A stretch of DNA of 39,626 bases. It comes from Pseudomonas sp. LS-2 (GTDB taxonomy: Bacteria > Pseudomonadota > Gammaproteobacteria > Pseudomonadales > Pseudomonadaceae). Below are positions 14,622 to 26,370 of this stretch, piece after piece (position 1 is the first letter of the stretch; each line of letters begins with the position of its first letter). Under the pieces are notes generated by a model. That model made no database searches and was not told the DNA's origin. It saw nothing but the letters and a program-made list of their open reading frames with translations. The DNA is taken from positions 35,867-75,492 of the forward strand of contig NZ_QXTJ01000001.1 of assembly GCF_003605735.1 (NCBI RefSeq). Reading direction: 5' to 3'. The translations under genes and the position numbers were made by a program.

Positions 14622-15952
14622 GGTCGATTCAACGCCGTCTGAGCCTGGGCCTGATCAGCGTTCTGCTGATTATAGGGCTGGTGATGGCCCAGATCAGCCT
14701 TTGGCTGTTCGAAGTCGGCCTGCAACGCTATCTCGAATCCGGTTTGCGCAATGACAGTGAACTGTTGCTGGTGGCCATCGTTCGCGGACCCGGCGGGTTG
14801 CAGCTGGATGAGCACCGGCTGTCACCTGGCTATCAACGGCCGTATTCCGGCCACTACTTCCGCATTGATTTCGACGGTGGCCATTGGCGGTCACGTTCCC
14901 TGTGGGACCTTGAATTGCCGCAACCTGACAGAACCGGTCTGCACGCCAATCTCAAACTGGAGAAAAGCGGGCAGTCGCTTTTACTGTTGCACACCGAATA
15001 CCGCAAGTTCGGCCAGACGATCTCCATCACCGTGGCTCAGGACTACACCCCGGTCCAGGCCAGTTTTGCCCTGGTGCAGCGTATCGGTCTGGCGCTGGGG
15101 CTGGCGGCGCTGATTCTGATCCTGGTCCTCCAGCGCCTGACCGTACGCCGAGCACTGCGACCGCTGGACCGCGCCCGCGAACAGATCTCCCAACTGCAAC
15201 AGGGGCAACGCTCCCAGCTCGATGAAGAGGTGCCGCTGGAACTCGAACCGCTGGTGGCGCAGATCAACCATCTCCTGGCCCACACTGAAGACAGTCTCAA
15301 GCGCTCGCGCAATGCCTTGGGCAATCTGGGCCATGCGTTGAAAACCCCGCTGGCGGTACTGATGAGCCTGACCGAAGGCCAGAAGCTTGAGCAGCACCCG
15401 CATATCCGCGCGACGCTGCGTGATCAACTGCAACAGATCCAGCAGCGACTGGAACGCGAGCTCAACCGCGCACGCTTGTCGGGTGACGCGTTGCCCGGCG
15501 CGCGCTTCGATTGCGATGCCGAACTTGAAGGGCTGTTTTCCACACTGCGCATGATCCATGGCGAACACCTTGAGCTGAGCAACGACGTCCGGCCCGGGCT
15601 GGTCCTGCCATGGGATCGGGAGGACATCCTCGAGTTGCTGGGCAATCTGATGGACAACGCCTGCAAATGGGCGGACAGCCGCATCCGTCTGAGCATCACG
15701 CAGGAGCCCGGCGGTTACTGTCTGCTGATCGACGACGACGGTCCGGGGATTGCGGAAAATCAGCGCGAAGAAGTGCTGGGCCGCGGCAACCGTCTGGATG
15801 AACAAGTCACCGGGCACGGCCTGGGACTTGGCATCGTCAAGGACATCGTCGAGTCCTGGGGCGGACGGATTCAGCTGCTGGACAGTCGATTGGGCGGACT
15901 TCAGGTGCGCATCGACCTGCCGGAGCGATCAGTACACGGCGCGATCACCTGA
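14618..15952 (+). CDS. bqsS: Sensor histidine kinase (BqsS/CarS-like)
   Basis: The 444-residue membrane kinase has two membrane segments (about 10-32 and 155-172) flanking a periplasmic sensor of about 120 residues. A HAMP-like linker follows, then the phospho-acceptor His239 in [10 protein letters not shown] and an ATPase domain with N347 in [16 protein letters not shown] (371-377) and GLGLGI (401-406). The GTG start overlaps the regulator's stop (GTGA); an earlier in-frame start at 14372 would lie inside the regulator and is rejected. The RExxE motif described as essential in P. aeruginosa BqsS is not present in the periplasmic part. The only similar string is RNDSE at 44-48, so the ligand may differ. 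Confidence 0.8.
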   Translation: MRSIQRRLSLGLISVLLIIGLVMAQISLWLFEVGLQRYLESGLRNDSELLLVAIVRGPGGLQLDEHRLSPGYQRPYSGHYFRIDFDGGHWRSRSLWDLELPQPDRTGLHANLKLEKSGQSLLLLHTEYRKFGQTISITVAQDYTPVQASFALVQRIGLALGLAALILILVLQRLTVRRALRPLDRAREQISQLQQGQRSQLDEEVPLELEPLVAQINHLLAHTEDSLKRSRNALGNLGHALKTPLAVLMSLTEGQKLEQHPHIRATLRDQLQQIQQRLERELNRARLSGDALPGARFDCDAELEGLFSTLRMIHGEHLELSNDVRPGLVLPWDREDILELLGNLMDNACKWADSRIRLSITQEPGGYCLLIDDDGPGIAENQREEVLGRGNRLDEQVTGHGLGLGIVKDIVESWGGRIQLLDSRLGGLQVRIDLPERSVHGAIT

Positions 15953-16046
15953 TGGCTCACCGACCTCAACTTTTGTTGTGCAGTGCCGTTAACCGTTAGG
16001 GAGCCCATTGGCGTAACGCACACAATAATAAAGGGTCACGATATCT

Positions 16047-17726
16047 ATGCGCCTTAATCTGAAAGCCAGAGTTCTGTCTCTTGCGGTGCTTCCGGTCCTG
16101 CTGTTCGCGCTGATCATCAGCGTCAGCACGGTGTTCATGCTGCGTGAGCAAGCGCAGCGCGAAGTCGAGGAAACCCGCCAACATCTGCTCGCCGAAGCCA
16201 AGGCAACGCTGCAAAGCTATGTCGCGGTGGCTATGGGCACGATCAAACCGCTGTACGACGCCGCTGCGCCGGGCGATATGCAGGCCCGCGCAGACGTCAT
16301 CAAGATGCTTTCGCAGGTCAAGTACGCCAAGGATGGTTACTTCTTCGGCTACGACTCACAGGCCGTTCGCCTGTTCAAGGGCGACAGCCCCGATGGGGTC
16401 GGAAAGAGCTTCAAGGATGCACGCGACCCTAATGGCGTCTTCGTGAACGCCGGTCTGGTCGACGTCGCGAAAGCCGGCACTCACTACCTTGAATACTCAT
16501 CTCCGTTGCCCGGCTCCAGCGAACTGGTGCCCAAACTCGGTTACACCGAATACCTGCCCAAGTGGGACATGGCCGTCGGCTCTTCGGTGAACCTGGACAA
16601 CATCGACGCCAAGGTCGCGGAGCTGCGGCAGACCGTCGCCGACCGCACGCAGAACATGCTCATGACGATCGTCGGCATCGCCGTGTTGGTGCTGGTGATC
16701 ATTACCGTGGTCGGGATCTGGATGGCTGGCGGCATTCTGCGGCCGTTGCGTCTGATGAAGGCCAATCTGGACGACATCGCCGCAGGGGAGGGCGACCTGA
16801 CCCGGCGTCTGGCAGTCACCTCTCAGGATGAACTCGGCGAGTTGGCAGGTTCCTTCAACCGCTTCGTCGACAAGATCCATGGCCTGGTCCGACAGATCGC
16901 TGAAATGACCTCGCAACTGACCGGCCTGGTCGGTGAAGTGACCCATCAGGCGCAGCGTTCCGAGCAGGCGATGGAGCGCCAGCGTCACGAGACTGATCAG
17001 GTCGCCACGGCGATCAATCAGATGTCGGCCGCTGCGCAGGAAGTTGCCAAGAGCGCTCAAGGCGCCTCGGTGGCTGCGCAGCAGACCGACGAAGAAGGTC
17101 AGGCCGCCAAGCGCGTGGTCGATGGCAGCATTCAGCAGATTCACGCCCTGGTGAGCGACATCCGCCACAGCGGCACCTCGCTGGACAGCTTGCAGAACGA
17201 CGTGACGTCCATCGTCGGCGTACTGGGCGTCATCCGTTCCATCGCCGAGCAGACCAATCTGCTGGCGTTGAACGCTGCGATTGAGGCCGCGCGGGCAGGT
17301 GAAGCCGGACGTGGCTTTGCCGTGGTGGCCGATGAGGTGCGCGCGCTGGCCAGCCGTACCCAGCAAAGCACCCAGGAAATCCAGGGCATGATCGACCGCT
17401 TGCAACAGGGCACCCAGGGCGCGGTCGCGGCGATGCGACGTTCCAGTGAGGCCGGCGATGGCACCTCGGCGCGGGCCAACGAAGCCGGGGCATCGCTGGA
17501 CACCATCGGGCAGTTGATCGGCACTATCAATTCGATGAACGCGCAGATCGCCAGCGCGGCGGAAGAGCAGACCGCTGTCGCTGAAGAGATCAACCGCAGC
17601 GTGCATCAGATCGCCGTGGCCGTGGAAAGCGTCGCCGACGAAACCCGTCACAGCGCCAACACCTCACGCAATCTCACCGATCTCAACCAGCGTCTGGGCC
17701 AACTGGTGGGTCAGTTCAGGATCTAA
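16047..17726 (+). CDS. Methyl-accepting chemotaxis protein with single-Cache sensor
   Basis: This 559-residue chemoreceptor has membrane segments at about 11-32 and 205-229. A periplasmic small-Cache-type sensor lies between them (about 33-195, with KDGYFFGYD and [10 protein letters not shown] as hallmarks), followed by a HAMP domain (about 228-282). The signalling hairpin tip is [20 protein letters not shown]. It lacks a C-terminal CheR-binding pentapeptide. It feeds the Che pathway controlling the flagellum. PA2652 (CtpM) of P. aeruginosa, a malate receptor, has the same sensor type and a similar neighbourhood, so a C4-dicarboxylate ligand is a fair guess. A terminator follows. Confidence 0.92.
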   Translation: MRLNLKARVLSLAVLPVLLFALIISVSTVFMLREQAQREVEETRQHLLAEAKATLQSYVAVAMGTIKPLYDAAAPGDMQARADVIKMLSQVKYAKDGYFFGYDSQAVRLFKGDSPDGVGKSFKDARDPNGVFVNAGLVDVAKAGTHYLEYSSPLPGSSELVPKLGYTEYLPKWDMAVGSSVNLDNIDAKVAELRQTVADRTQNMLMTIVGIAVLVLVIITVVGIWMAGGILRPLRLMKANLDDIAAGEGDLTRRLAVTSQDELGELAGSFNRFVDKIHGLVRQIAEMTSQLTGLVGEVTHQAQRSEQAMERQRHETDQVATAINQMSAAAQEVAKSAQGASVAAQQTDEEGQAAKRVVDGSIQQIHALVSDIRHSGTSLDSLQNDVTSIVGVLGVIRSIAEQTNLLALNAAIEAARAGEAGRGFAVVADEVRALASRTQQSTQEIQGMIDRLQQGTQGAVAAMRRSSEAGDGTSARANEAGASLDTIGQLIGTINSMNAQIASAAEEQTAVAEEINRSVHQIAVAVESVADETRHSANTSRNLTDLNQRLGQLVGQFRI

Positions 17727-17734
17727 ATCCCTTT

Positions 17735-17769
17735 GCGCGGTCGGGCCGGTTGGCCTGCCGCGCTTTTTT
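17735..17769 (+). terminator. Rho-independent terminator after the chemoreceptor gene
   Basis: GCGCGG and CCGCGC pair around an inner GGCC-GGTT-GGCC hairpin, followed by six T. It lies 9 bases after the chemoreceptor stop and makes the next gene a separate transcription unit. Confidence 0.88.
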
Positions 17770-17879
17770 CTCCCGGTTCACTCCATGTCTCGCCCGCGTT
17801 ACAGGCGGCACTCCTGTTGCGATTGGCGGACTAATCAATAGGCCGCGCGTTCAGCGGGGCTCAATGACATGGAAGGAAC

Positions 17880-18944
17880 ATGAACGAAACCTCGCTGCAA
17901 AACAAAACCCTGATGCTGTTGTTGGTGCTGGTGACCATCGCCTTCATCTGGATTCTGCTGCCTTTTTACGGGGCGGTGTTCTGGGCGGTGATCCTGGGCA
18001 TCATTTTCGCGCCACTCCAGCGTCGGCTGTTGGCGCGTTTCGGCTGGAAACGCAACATGACATCGCTGTGCACGCTGATGGTGTGTCTGGTGATCGCGAT
18101 CCTGCCGGTAATCATCATTGGCATGTTGATGGTCCAGGAAGGCGCGATGCTCTACAAAAATGTCGAGAGCGGCCAGATCGACATTCCCAAATACCTCGCT
18201 GAGTTCAAGGCCTTATTGCCCGCCTCGATGCAACATTGGCTCGACCGCCTGGGCATGGGCGACTTCAAGGGGCTACAGGACAAGATATCCAAAGCGGCGA
18301 TGCAGGGCAGTCAGTACCTGGCGAGCCAGGCGTTCAGTTTCGGTCAGGGCACATTCGATTTCGTGGTGAGTTTTTTCATCATGTTGTATCTGCTGTTTTT
18401 CTTTCTGCGCGACGGGCAGGACCTGACTCGCCGAATCCGCATTGCGATTCCCCTGGCCGAGCCGCAGAAGCGTCGTCTTCAGCTCAAGTTCACCCGTGTG
18501 GTGCGCGCCACGGTGAAGGGCAATGTGGTGGTGGCGCTGACGCAAGGCGCGCTGGGTGGGTTGATCTTCTGGCTGCTGGACATTCCCAGTGCGCTGCTTT
18601 GGGCGGTGTCGATGGCGTTTCTGTCGCTGTTGCCGGCGGTGGGGGCGGGGATCGTCTGGGCGCCGGTGGCGGCGTATTTCCTGATCAGCGGGATGATCTG
18701 GCAGGGCGTGGTGCTGGGGTTGTTCGGGGTGTTCGTGATCGGGTTGGTGGATAACGTGCTGCGGCCGATTCTGGTGGGTAAGGATACGCGGATGCCGGAT
18801 TATCTGATTCTGATTTCAACGCTGGGCGGGATGGCGGTGTTCGGGCTGAACGGGTTTGTGATCGGGCCGATGATTGCGGCGTTGTTCATGTCGACGTGGG
18901 GGTTGTTTACCAGTGCCAAGAAGACGGTGAGATTGCCGGGGTGA
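17880..18944 (+). CDS. AI-2E family (PerM/YdiK-type) membrane transporter
   Basis: The 354-residue protein has about eight membrane segments in the arrangement of the AI-2E transporter family: two near the N-terminus (about 12-45), one at about 65-85, a central soluble stretch (about 85-155), and a hydrophobic C-terminal half. Family motifs include PFYGAVFWAVILGIIFAPL near the start and LPAVGAGIVWAPVA and DNVLRP in the second half. Despite the name, substrates differ among members and quorum-signal export is not implied. GGAAGGA precedes the ATG at 17880. It stands alone between two terminators. Confidence 0.9.
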   Translation: MNETSLQNKTLMLLLVLVTIAFIWILLPFYGAVFWAVILGIIFAPLQRRLLARFGWKRNMTSLCTLMVCLVIAILPVIIIGMLMVQEGAMLYKNVESGQIDIPKYLAEFKALLPASMQHWLDRLGMGDFKGLQDKISKAAMQGSQYLASQAFSFGQGTFDFVVSFFIMLYLLFFFLRDGQDLTRRIRIAIPLAEPQKRRLQLKFTRVVRATVKGNVVVALTQGALGGLIFWLLDIPSALLWAVSMAFLSLLPAVGAGIVWAPVAAYFLISGMIWQGVVLGLFGVFVIGLVDNVLRPILVGKDTRMPDYLILISTLGGMAVFGLNGFVIGPMIAALFMSTWGLFTSAKKTVRLPG

Positions 18945-18997
18945 ATCGGCTTCGCGGTTTATGTTGGCGCTTGGATCGCGAGTATATCCGTTATTTG

Positions 18998-19047
18998 TGG
19001 TGGCGCTGATGGGGTCTGGCGTTAGCCAGAACCCATCAGCGTCACCA
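18998..19047. repeat. Long imperfect inverted repeat
   Basis: Two 23-base arms (18998-19020 and 19025-19047) pair with one mismatch and one G-T wobble around a GTTA loop; the core is GCTGATGGG...TCTGGC. It is longer than a normal terminator stem and lies just before a separate bidirectional terminator. It may be a dispersed Pseudomonas palindromic element or a transcript-end protector. Confidence 0.75.
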
Positions 19048-19050
19048 GAC

Positions 19051-19083
19051 AAAAAAAACCCTGCTAAAGAGCAGGGTTTTTTC
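19051..19083. terminator. Bidirectional terminator between nuoN and the AI-2E-family gene
   Basis: AAAAAACCCTGCT and AGCAGGGTTTTTT form the stem with an AAAG loop, giving T-runs on both strands. It ends the nuo operon on the - strand (15 bases beyond the nuoN stop) and can stop + strand transcripts from the permease gene. Confidence 0.92.
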
Positions 19084-19097
19084 ATCTCACCCGATCA

Positions 19098-20555
19098 TCA
19101 CAACCCGGCGTGTTGCACCAGAGTCAGCAACGGCTGTGGATAAACACCCAGGAAGAACGCCAGCAGCGTGATGCCCAACAGCATTACACCACCCGCACGC
19201 TGCGCCCAGTTGAACGGCGCATCGTGACGCTGGATCTTCGAGTCCTGCAGATACAGCGTGACCATCACCCGCAGGTAATAGAACACACCAATCGCACTAC
19301 CCACCACCAGCGAACCGGTCAGCCACCACAAGTGAGCCTCGACGCCAGTAGCGATGATGTAGAACTTGCCGATGAAGCCGGTGGTGAGCGGAATACCGGC
19401 CAGCGACAGCATCATCACCGTCAGTACGGCGGTCAGGTACGGACGGCGCCAGAACAGACCACGGTATTCGAACATCGCATCGGCGTCGCGACCGCTGTAA
19501 GGCGACGACATCAGCGTGATCACGCCGAACGCACCGAGGCTGGTCAGGACGTAAGTCACTAGGTAAACGTTGATCGCCTCGACCGCCATGCCCTTGCTCG
19601 CGACCATCGCGATCATGATGTAGCCGAAGTGCGCGATGGACGAGTAACCCAGCAGACGCTTTAGGTTGTTCTGAGTCAGGGCCAGCAGGTTACCGATCAG
19701 GATCGACGCCACGGCGATGACCGACATCACGTCGCTCAGCACGCCGCTGGTGGCAGCCGGGGAGATCTGGAACAGACGAACCAGCACACCGAACACCGCG
19801 ACCTTGCTTGCAGTCGCCAGGAACGCGGCTACCGGGGCAGGGGCGCCTTCGTACACGTCCGGGGTCCACAGGTGGAATGGAACCAGCGACAGCTTGAAGC
19901 CCAGACCGACCAGCATCATGCCCAGACCCAGGCTCGCAATCGGGCTTGGCAGACCGGTGGCCGCGATGGCCTTGCCGATTTCGCCGAAGCCCAGGCTGCC
20001 GGACTCGGCATACAGCAGCGCCATACCGAACAGCAGGAACGCCGAACCCGCCGCCGACAGCACCATGTACTTGATGCCGCCTTCCAGCGAACGCTTGTTG
20101 AAGAAGGCGTAGGCCACCAGACCGTAGACCGGCACCGACAGCAGCTCCAGACCGATGAACAGGCTCGCCAGGTGTTGCGCGGCGACCAGCACCATGCCAC
20201 CGGCAGCGGAGAGCAGGATCAGCAGGTAAAGCTCTTCGCGGTTGCCCGGGTAACCCGCCTTGCCTTCACCCAGATAGGCATGCGCCAGGGTGACGCACGC
20301 CAGGGTCGAGACCAGGATGATGCCGATGTACAGAAGGGCGAAGCTGTCGATCTGCAGCAGGGGCGTGACCACCAGCGGCGCGACCTTGAGGGCCGGATAG
20401 ATCGACAGCAGAGCCAGGTTGAGTCCCGCTACCGTCAGCAGGAACGATTGCGAGTGATTGCGACGCCATGCGATGCCCAGCATCACCACCACGAGGGTGA
20501 TACTGGTGATCAGCAGCGGCGCCAGCGCAATAAAGTGTTGAATCGTCAGGTCCAT
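19098..20555 (-). CDS. nuoN: NADH-quinone oxidoreductase subunit N
   Basis: The 485-residue protein has about 14 membrane helices and belongs to the Mrp-antiporter-like subunits that move protons in complex I. The core contains [22 protein letters not shown] and the conserved helix-broken region [19 protein letters not shown] start at the ATG at 20555 ([11 protein letters not shown]), 7 bases after nuoM. The frame runs upstream to 20618, but that would overlap nuoM by 56 bases. It is the last gene of the operon. Confidence 0.96.
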   Translation of the reverse strand: MDLTIQHFIALAPLLITSITLVVVMLGIAWRRNHSQSFLLTVAGLNLALLSIYPALKVAPLVVTPLLQIDSFALLYIGIILVSTLACVTLAHAYLGEGKAGYPGNREELYLLILLSAAGGMVLVAAQHLASLFIGLELLSVPVYGLVAYAFFNKRSLEGGIKYMVLSAAGSAFLLFGMALLYAESGSLGFGEIGKAIAATGLPSPIASLGLGMMLVGLGFKLSLVPFHLWTPDVYEGAPAPVAAFLATASKVAVFGVLVRLFQISPAATSGVLSDVMSVIAVASILIGNLLALTQNNLKRLLGYSSIAHFGYIMIAMVASKGMAVEAINVYLVTYVLTSLGAFGVITLMSSPYSGRDADAMFEYRGLFWRRPYLTAVLTVMMLSLAGIPLTTGFIGKFYIIATGVEAHLWWLTGSLVVGSAIGVFYYLRVMVTLYLQDSKIQRHDAPFNWAQRAGGVMLLGITLLAFFLGVYPQPLLTLVQHAGL

Positions 20556-20562
20556 AGCGCTC

Positions 20563-22095
20563 TTACCGGGCCGAAGCGAGTTGAGTGAAGGCAGTGCCGA
20601 GCCATTGCTGCACGCCATGCATGGTCGCCGAGGAAGTGTCCAGGACCGGCTGCGGGTAGATACCCAGCAGGACCAGCAACACGGCCAGGCCCAGCACCAT
20701 GATCAATTCCCGTCCATCCATGCCTTTGAGAATCTCTTCGGTCTTTGCAGGGCCGAAGTAGGCGCGGTGAATCATGATCAGCGAGTACACGGAACCGAAC
20801 ACCAGGCCGGAAGTGGCGATGGCGGTGATCCATGGTGCGCTGACGAAGGTACCGATCAGGATCAGGAACTCGCCGACGAAGTTACCGGTGCCTGGCAGGC
20901 CCAGCGAAGCGGCTGCGAAGAACAGGCTGATGGCTGGCAGGTAAGCGATCTTGTTCCACAGGCCGCCCATCTCGCGCATGTCGCGAGTGTGCAGACGCTC
21001 GTACAGCTGACCGCTGAGGATAAACAGCGCAGCGGCCGACAGACCGTGAGCCAGCATCTGGATCACGACGCCCTGCAGTGCCTGCTGGCTGCCGGAGTAG
21101 ATACCGATCAGCACGAAGCCCATGTGCGAGACGCTGGAGAACGCGATCAGGCGCTTTATGTCGGTCTGGGCGAAAGCCAGGAAGGCGCCGTAGAAGATCC
21201 CGATCAGGCCCAGGATCATTGCGATCGGTGCGAACTCCGCCGAAGCGTTCGGGAACAATGGCAGGGCAAAACGCAGCAGACCATAAGCAGCGGTCTTGAG
21301 CAGGATACCCGCCAGGTCCACCGAACCTGCGGTCGGTGCCTGGGCGTGAGCGTCAGGCAACCAGGAATGCAGCGGCACGATCGGCAGCTTCACCGCGAAA
21401 GCGATGAAGAAGCCCAGCATCAGGATGTACTCGGTGCCGTGGGACAGTTTGGTTTTCAGCAGGTCGGCGTAGCTGAAGGTGATCACGCCGGTCTGGTTGA
21501 AGTGCACCAGCACCAGACCGAGGATCGCCACCAGCATGATCAGGCCGCTGGCCTGAGTGAAGATGAAGAACTTGGTCGCGGCGTAGATACGGGTCTTCTT
21601 GCCGTCTGCCGAGCTGTGACCCCAGAGCGCGATGAGAAAGTACATCGGCACCAGCATCATTTCCCAGAAGAAGAAGAACATGAACAGGTCGATGGCGAGG
21701 AACACGCCGACGACACCGCCCAGGATCCACATCAGGTTCAGGTGGAAGAAGCCGACGTTACGCTGGATCTCTTTCCACGAGCAGAGTACCGAGAGGATAC
21801 CCAGCAGGCCGGTCAGCAGAATCATCAGCAGCGACAGGCCGTCGAGTGCCAGATGAACGCTGATGCCGAAGCGCTGAATCCACTGCGCCTTGAATTCGAC
21901 TGCCCAGGTCGGATCCACACCGGGGGCCGGTGCGTAGGTATACGTACCGGTGCTCCACAGGTACAGACCCAGGGCAGTCAGGAGGGACATCGTGATCAGC
22001 GCAATCCAGCGCGGCAGGGTAGGGCCGAAGCGCTCACCTTGCCAGCACAGCAGGCCGCCGATAAAGGGGATCAGGATTAGCCAAGGCAGAATCAT
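20563..22095 (-). CDS. nuoM: NADH-quinone oxidoreductase subunit M
   Basis: The 510-residue antiporter-like proton-pumping subunit of complex I has about 14 membrane helices. Key family features are the Glu in the helix around [16 protein letters not shown] and the motif [23 protein letters not shown]. It begins 52 bases after the nuoL stop with AAAGGAATTGAG upstream. Its length is that of the E. coli subunit, and no irregularity is seen. Confidence 0.97.
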   Translation of the reverse strand: MILPWLILIPFIGGLLCWQGERFGPTLPRWIALITMSLLTALGLYLWSTGTYTYAPAPGVDPTWAVEFKAQWIQRFGISVHLALDGLSLLMILLTGLLGILSVLCSWKEIQRNVGFFHLNLMWILGGVVGVFLAIDLFMFFFFWEMMLVPMYFLIALWGHSSADGKKTRIYAATKFFIFTQASGLIMLVAILGLVLVHFNQTGVITFSYADLLKTKLSHGTEYILMLGFFIAFAVKLPIVPLHSWLPDAHAQAPTAGSVDLAGILLKTAAYGLLRFALPLFPNASAEFAPIAMILGLIGIFYGAFLAFAQTDIKRLIAFSSVSHMGFVLIGIYSGSQQALQGVVIQMLAHGLSAAALFILSGQLYERLHTRDMREMGGLWNKIAYLPAISLFFAAASLGLPGTGNFVGEFLILIGTFVSAPWITAIATSGLVFGSVYSLIMIHRAYFGPAKTEEILKGMDGRELIMVLGLAVLLVLLGIYPQPVLDTSSATMHGVQQWLGTAFTQLASAR

Positions 22096-22147
22096 GACGG
22101 GCTCAATTCCTTTCGCAAAGTCGCAAGGTTCATGTCAGATCGACTCA

Positions 22148-23995
22148 TCAGACCAGCACAATCGCGCCAAGCACCAATACGGCACCTGCGGCGATAGAAG
22201 CGGCATACCAGCGCAGCTGACCGGTTTCGGTGCGGCTCATCAAGCCGTTGCCGGCTTTGACTAGACGCGGGATCAGACCGATCGTGTGGTCGAGCGGGTC
22301 GCCACGCAGCAGGCGGCTGATCGCCAGGTAAGGTTTGACGAACAGCACGTCGTAAACCCAGTCGAAACCCCATGCCGCGAACCACCAGGCGGACAGGAAA
22401 CGACCCGGACCGCTGTTGGCGATGGCAGTGACCAGACGACGCTTGCCGAGGAACAGCAGCGCTGCCAGCAGGATACCGGCCAGGGCGATGGCGCCCGAGG
22501 CAATTTCCAGACTGTGCTTGGCTTCGCCACCGGCATGACCCGCGCTTTCCGGCAGAACGCCCGCCAGAGGCGGATGAATCCAGGCGCCAACGAAGGTCGA
22601 CAGCACGATCAGCACGCTCAACGGCAACCAGTGGGAAATCCCGTGGCCGGCGTGAGCTTCGGTCTTCGCTTCGCCGTGGAAGGCGATGAAGATCAGGCGG
22701 AAGGTGTACAGCGAAGTCATGAAGGCACCGACCAGACCGGCGTACAGCAGATACTGATGGCCGCTGGCGAAGGCTTCCCAGAGGATTTCATCCTTGGAAT
22801 AGAAGCCGGCGGTGACCAGAGGCAGTGCCGCTAGGGCCGCGCCGCCGACGATGAAGCTGGTGTAGGCCAGTGGCAGTTTCTTCCACAGACCGCCCATCTT
22901 GAAGATGTTCTGCTCGTGGTGGCAGGCAACGATCACCGCACCGGAGGCAAGGAACAACAGGGCCTTGAAGAACGCGTGGGTCATCAGGTGGAAGATCGCG
23001 CCTTCCCATGCACCCACACCCAGCGCCAGGAACATGTAGCCGATCTGGCTCATGGTCGAGTAGGCGAGGATACGTTTGATGTCGGTCTGAACCAGTGCCG
23101 CGAAACCTGCCAGCACCAGGGTCACACCGCCGACGATGCCGACCAGGTGCAGGATGTCCGGCGCCAGGGCGAACAGGCCGTGTGTACGAGCGATCAGGTA
23201 GACACCGGCGGTCACCATGGTTGCCGCGTGGATCAGTGCGGAAACCGGGGTAGGACCGGCCATCGCGTCCGCCAGCCAGGTTTGCAGAGGCAGTTGCGCG
23301 GATTTACCGACAGCGCCGCCCAGCAGCATCAGGGTCGCCAGCACGATCCAGAAATCGCCGACCTTGAAGTGCTGCGGAGCACGGACCAGCAGTTCCTGAA
23401 TGTTCAGCGTGCCCAGCTGCTGGAACAGGATGAACAGGCCGATGGCCATGAACACGTCTCCGATGCGGGTCACGATGAAGGCTTTGAGTGCCGCGTTACC
23501 GTTGTTGCGGTTGCTGTAATAGAAGCCGATCAACAGGTACGAGCACAGGCCCACGCCTTCCCAACCGAAGTAGATGAACAGCAGGTTGTCGCCCAGGATC
23601 AGGAACAACATGCTGGCAATGAACAGGTTGGTGTAGGCGAAGAAGCGCGAGTAGCCGTCTTCACCGCGCATGTACCAGGACGCGAACAGGTGGATCAGGA
23701 AGCCCACGCCGACCACGACGCCCAGCATGGTGATGGACAGGCCATCGACATACAGCGCGAAGTTCGGGTCGAAGCCGTCAACCGACATCCAGCGCCACAG
23801 CACCATGGTCAAGTGACCGCCTTCGGGTGGTGAGACGTTGAACTGGAAGATCACATAGGCGGCAACGATGGCCGACAGGCCAATGGAGCCGACGCCGATC
23901 AGGGCCGACAGGTTTTCCGACCATTTGCCGCGTGAAAACGACAGCAGCAGGAAACCGATCAGGGGGAATACGAAAGTCAGAAAGAGTAGGTTCAT
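22148..23995 (-). CDS. nuoL: NADH-quinone oxidoreductase subunit L
   Basis: The 615-residue subunit is the largest antiporter-like one, at the far end of the membrane arm. It has about 16 membrane helices plus the long lateral helix near the C-terminus. The motif [30 protein letters not shown] holds the conserved Lys/His proton path, and [21 protein letters not shown] is also conserved. The ATG overlaps the nuoK stop (ATGA), so the two are translationally coupled. Confidence 0.97.
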   Translation of the reverse strand: MNLLFLTFVFPLIGFLLLSFSRGKWSENLSALIGVGSIGLSAIVAAYVIFQFNVSPPEGGHLTMVLWRWMSVDGFDPNFALYVDGLSITMLGVVVGVGFLIHLFASWYMRGEDGYSRFFAYTNLFIASMLFLILGDNLLFIYFGWEGVGLCSYLLIGFYYSNRNNGNAALKAFIVTRIGDVFMAIGLFILFQQLGTLNIQELLVRAPQHFKVGDFWIVLATLMLLGGAVGKSAQLPLQTWLADAMAGPTPVSALIHAATMVTAGVYLIARTHGLFALAPDILHLVGIVGGVTLVLAGFAALVQTDIKRILAYSTMSQIGYMFLALGVGAWEGAIFHLMTHAFFKALLFLASGAVIVACHHEQNIFKMGGLWKKLPLAYTSFIVGGAALAALPLVTAGFYSKDEILWEAFASGHQYLLYAGLVGAFMTSLYTFRLIFIAFHGEAKTEAHAGHGISHWLPLSVLIVLSTFVGAWIHPPLAGVLPESAGHAGGEAKHSLEIASGAIALAGILLAALLFLGKRRLVTAIANSGPGRFLSAWWFAAWGFDWVYDVLFVKPYLAISRLLRGDPLDHTIGLIPRLVKAGNGLMSRTETGQLRWYAASIAAGAVLVLGAIVLV

Positions 23996-24303
23996 CCGCG
24001 CATCTCGCTGGCAGCGTCGATATCGAGAGTGTGGAAGCGGCGATACAGTTGCAGCAGGATCGCAAGACCGATACTGGCCTCGGCTGCGGCAAGGCTGATC
24101 ACCAGGATGAACATGATCTGGCCGTCAGGCTGCGCCCAGCGGCTACCCGCCACGACGAAAGCCAGAGCAGCAGAGTTCATCATCACTTCCAGGCTCATCA
24201 ACACGAACAGAATGTTGCGGCGTACCAACAGGCCCGCCAAGCCGAGGCAGAACAGGATGCCGGCGACGGCCAGACCATGTTCGAGAGGAATTTGTGCATG
24301 CAT
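23992..24303 (-). CDS. nuoK: NADH-quinone oxidoreductase subunit K
   Basis: The 103-residue protein has three membrane helices and the conserved acidic residues of the NuoK proton channel: Glu39 in LMSLEVMMN and a second Glu in [11 protein letters not shown]. The ATG at 24303 ([11 protein letters not shown]) follows the nuoJ stop by 4 bases. A longer open frame to 24555 lies inside nuoJ and is ignored. Confidence 0.96.
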   Translation of the reverse strand: MHAQIPLEHGLAVAGILFCLGLAGLLVRRNILFVLMSLEVMMNSAALAFVVAGSRWAQPDGQIMFILVISLAAAEASIGLAILLQLYRRFHTLDIDAASEMRG

Positions 24304-24307
24304 GGTG

Positions 24308-24808
24308 TTACTCCTTCGCCTCGTTGCGGCCGACATGGAACGCCACGACCGCTGCAGCGAGCAGCAGCATCGAGGCGAGTTCGACAACCAGCAGGTACGG
24401 ACCGAACAGGCTGATGCCCACGGCCTTGGCGTCAACGGTCGTGTGGCCGATGCCCGCGCCGGTGGAGTTGGCGAACAGCACGTACAGCAGTTCAGCCAGC
24501 AGCAGGCCGCCCAGCAGGATCGGGCCGAGCCAGATGCCAGGCTTGAGCCAGGCACGTTCCTGCTGAACCGAGGCCGGGCCCAGGTTCAGCATCATCACCA
24601 CGAACACGAACAGCACCATGATGGCGCCAGCGTAGGCGATCACTTCCAGAGCACCGGCGAACGGCGCGCCGAGGCTGAAGAAAGTCATGGCCACGGCGAT
24701 CAGCGAAATGATCAGGTAGAGCAGGGCGTGCACCGGGTTCGTGTTGGTAATCACCCGCAGGGTGGCTACAACAGCGATGCCGGATGCGAAATAGAAAGCG
24801 AATTCCAT
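24308..24808 (-). CDS. nuoJ: NADH-quinone oxidoreductase subunit J
   Basis: The 166-residue membrane subunit has five helices. The third contains the family signature [20 protein letters not shown], with its pi-bulge Gly and conserved Tyr linking quinone reduction to proton movement. It lies between nuoI (9 bases upstream) and nuoK (4 bases downstream), and its size is normal for the family. Confidence 0.96.
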   Translation of the reverse strand: MEFAFYFASGIAVVATLRVITNTNPVHALLYLIISLIAVAMTFFSLGAPFAGALEVIAYAGAIMVLFVFVVMMLNLGPASVQQERAWLKPGIWLGPILLGGLLLAELLYVLFANSTGAGIGHTTVDAKAVGISLFGPYLLVVELASMLLLAAAVVAFHVGRNEAKE

Positions 24809-24817
24809 CTTTCTTCC

Positions 24818-25366
24818 TTAAGGCAGCAAGCTCTTGACGTTGATTGGCTCGGCTTCGTTCTGTGCAGAACCTTTCGGCTTGCCAGCGATCGCCATACCCG
24901 CAACGCGATAGAAGTTGTAGTCAGGGTTCTTGCCGGGACCGGAGATCAGCAGATCTTCCTTTTCGTACACCAGATCCTGACGTTTGAACTCGGCCATTTC
25001 GAAATCCGGCGTGAGCTGGATAGCGGTGGTCGGGCAGGCTTCTTCACAGAGACCGCAGAAGATGCAACGCGAGAAGTTGATACGGAAGAAGTCCGGGTAC
25101 CAGCGACCGTCTTCGGTCTCGGCTTTCTGCAGCGAGATGCAGCCGACCGGGCAGGCCACGGCGCACAGGTTGCAGGCCACGCAGCGCTCTTCGCCGTCGG
25201 GGTCGCGAGTCAGGACAATACGGCCGCGATAACGCGGCGGCAGGTAAACCGCTTCTTCTGGATATTGCAGGGTGTCGCGCTTACGGAAGCCATGGCCGAA
25301 GACCATGATCAGGCTGCGTAGCTGGGTACCTGTACCCTTAACGATGTCGCCGATATATTTGAACAT
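24818..25366 (-). CDS. nuoI: NADH-quinone oxidoreductase subunit I (two 4Fe-4S clusters)
   Basis: The 182-residue subunit carries clusters N6a and N6b between the peripheral arm and the quinone site. Two ferredoxin-type motifs are visible: Cys62-65-68 with Cys72 ([11 protein letters not shown]), and Cys101-104-107 with Cys111 ([11 protein letters not shown]). An amphipathic N-terminal helix anchors it to the membrane arm. It starts 11 bases after nuoH. Confidence 0.97.
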   Translation of the reverse strand: MFKYIGDIVKGTGTQLRSLIMVFGHGFRKRDTLQYPEEAVYLPPRYRGRIVLTRDPDGEERCVACNLCAVACPVGCISLQKAETEDGRWYPDFFRINFSRCIFCGLCEEACPTTAIQLTPDFEMAEFKRQDLVYEKEDLLISGPGKNPDYNFYRVAGMAIAGKPKGSAQNEAEPINVKSLLP

Positions 25367-25377
25367 GGGTCAAATCC

Positions 25378-26370
25378 TCACTGAGCCGCCAAGACGACCG
25401 CAGCGGTCACTAGCAAATTGATCAGGGTCAGTGGCAGGCAGAACTTCCAGCTGAAATCCATCACCTGGTCATAACGCGGACGCGGGATAGAGGCGCGCAG
25501 CAGGATGAACAGCATGATGAAGAACGCGGTTTTCAGGACGAACCACATGAACGACAGTTGCGGCAGGATGTTGAACGGACCGTGCCAGCCACCGAAGAAC
25601 AGGGTGACCAACAGCGCCGAGATCAGGATGATGCCGATGTATTCACCGACGAAGAACATGCCCCATTTCATGCCGGCATATTCAATGTGGTAGCCGTCAG
25701 CCAGTTCCTGTTCCGCTTCCGGCTGGTCGAACGGGTGACGGTGAGTCACGGCGACGCCAGCGATGAAGAAGGTACAGAAACCGAAGAACTGCGGAATGAT
25801 GAACCACAGGTGGTCGGCCTGGTACTGAACGATGTCGCCCATGTTGAACGAACCGGCCTGTACCACGATGCCCATCAGCGACAGGCCCAGGAACACTTCG
25901 TACGACACCGTCTGTGCCGAAGCACGCAAGCTGCCCAGCAGGGCGTACTTGTTGTTCGACGACCAGCCGGCGAACAGCACCGCGTAGACCGACAGACCGG
26001 CCATGGCGAAGAAGAACAGCAGGCCGATGTTCAGGTCCGCGACCACCCAGGTCTGGGTGACCGGGATGATCGAGAACGAAATCAGCAGTGCGCTCATGGC
26101 CACGACCGGCGCCAGGGTGAAGATCATCTTGTCGACGAAAGGAGGGTTCCAGTCTTCCTTGAAGAACATCTTCAGCATGTCGGCAGCGATCTGGAACATA
26201 CCGAACGGACCGACGCGGTTCGGACCGTAACGGTCCTGCCACCAGCCCAGCAGACGGCGTTCGACGAAGCTGAGCAACGCGCCGCAGACCACCACGGCGA
26301 GCAGCACCACGATGGCCTTGACGACTGCGATGATCGAATCGATCACTTCAGGGGTAAACCATGTGCTCAT
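25378..26370 (-). CDS. nuoH: NADH-quinone oxidoreductase subunit H
   Basis: The 330-residue membrane subunit has eight helices and lines the quinone chamber. Conserved segments are [19 protein letters not shown] near the N-terminus, and the acidic loop around [20 protein letters not shown]. The latter corresponds to the Glu-rich quinone-funnel loop. The ATG overlaps the nuoG stop (ATGA). Confidence 0.97.
   Translation of the reverse strand: MSTWFTPEVIDSIIAVVKAIVVLLAVVVCGALLSFVERRLLGWWQDRYGPNRVGPFGMFQIAADMLKMFFKEDWNPPFVDKMIFTLAPVVAMSALLISFSIIPVTQTWVVADLNIGLLFFFAMAGLSVYAVLFAGWSSNNKYALLGSLRASAQTVSYEVFLGLSLMGIVVQAGSFNMGDIVQYQADHLWFIIPQFFGFCTFFIAGVAVTHRHPFDQPEAEQELADGYHIEYAGMKWGMFFVGEYIGIILISALLVTLFFGGWHGPFNILPQLSFMWFVLKTAFFIMLFILLRASIPRPRYDQVMDFSWKFCLPLTLINLLVTAAVVLAAQ

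Noticed and set aside
17880..18944. A quorum-sensing role for the AI-2E-family permease
   Set aside because: The family name is historical; no luxS or lsr-type gene lies nearby and many members act on other substrates.
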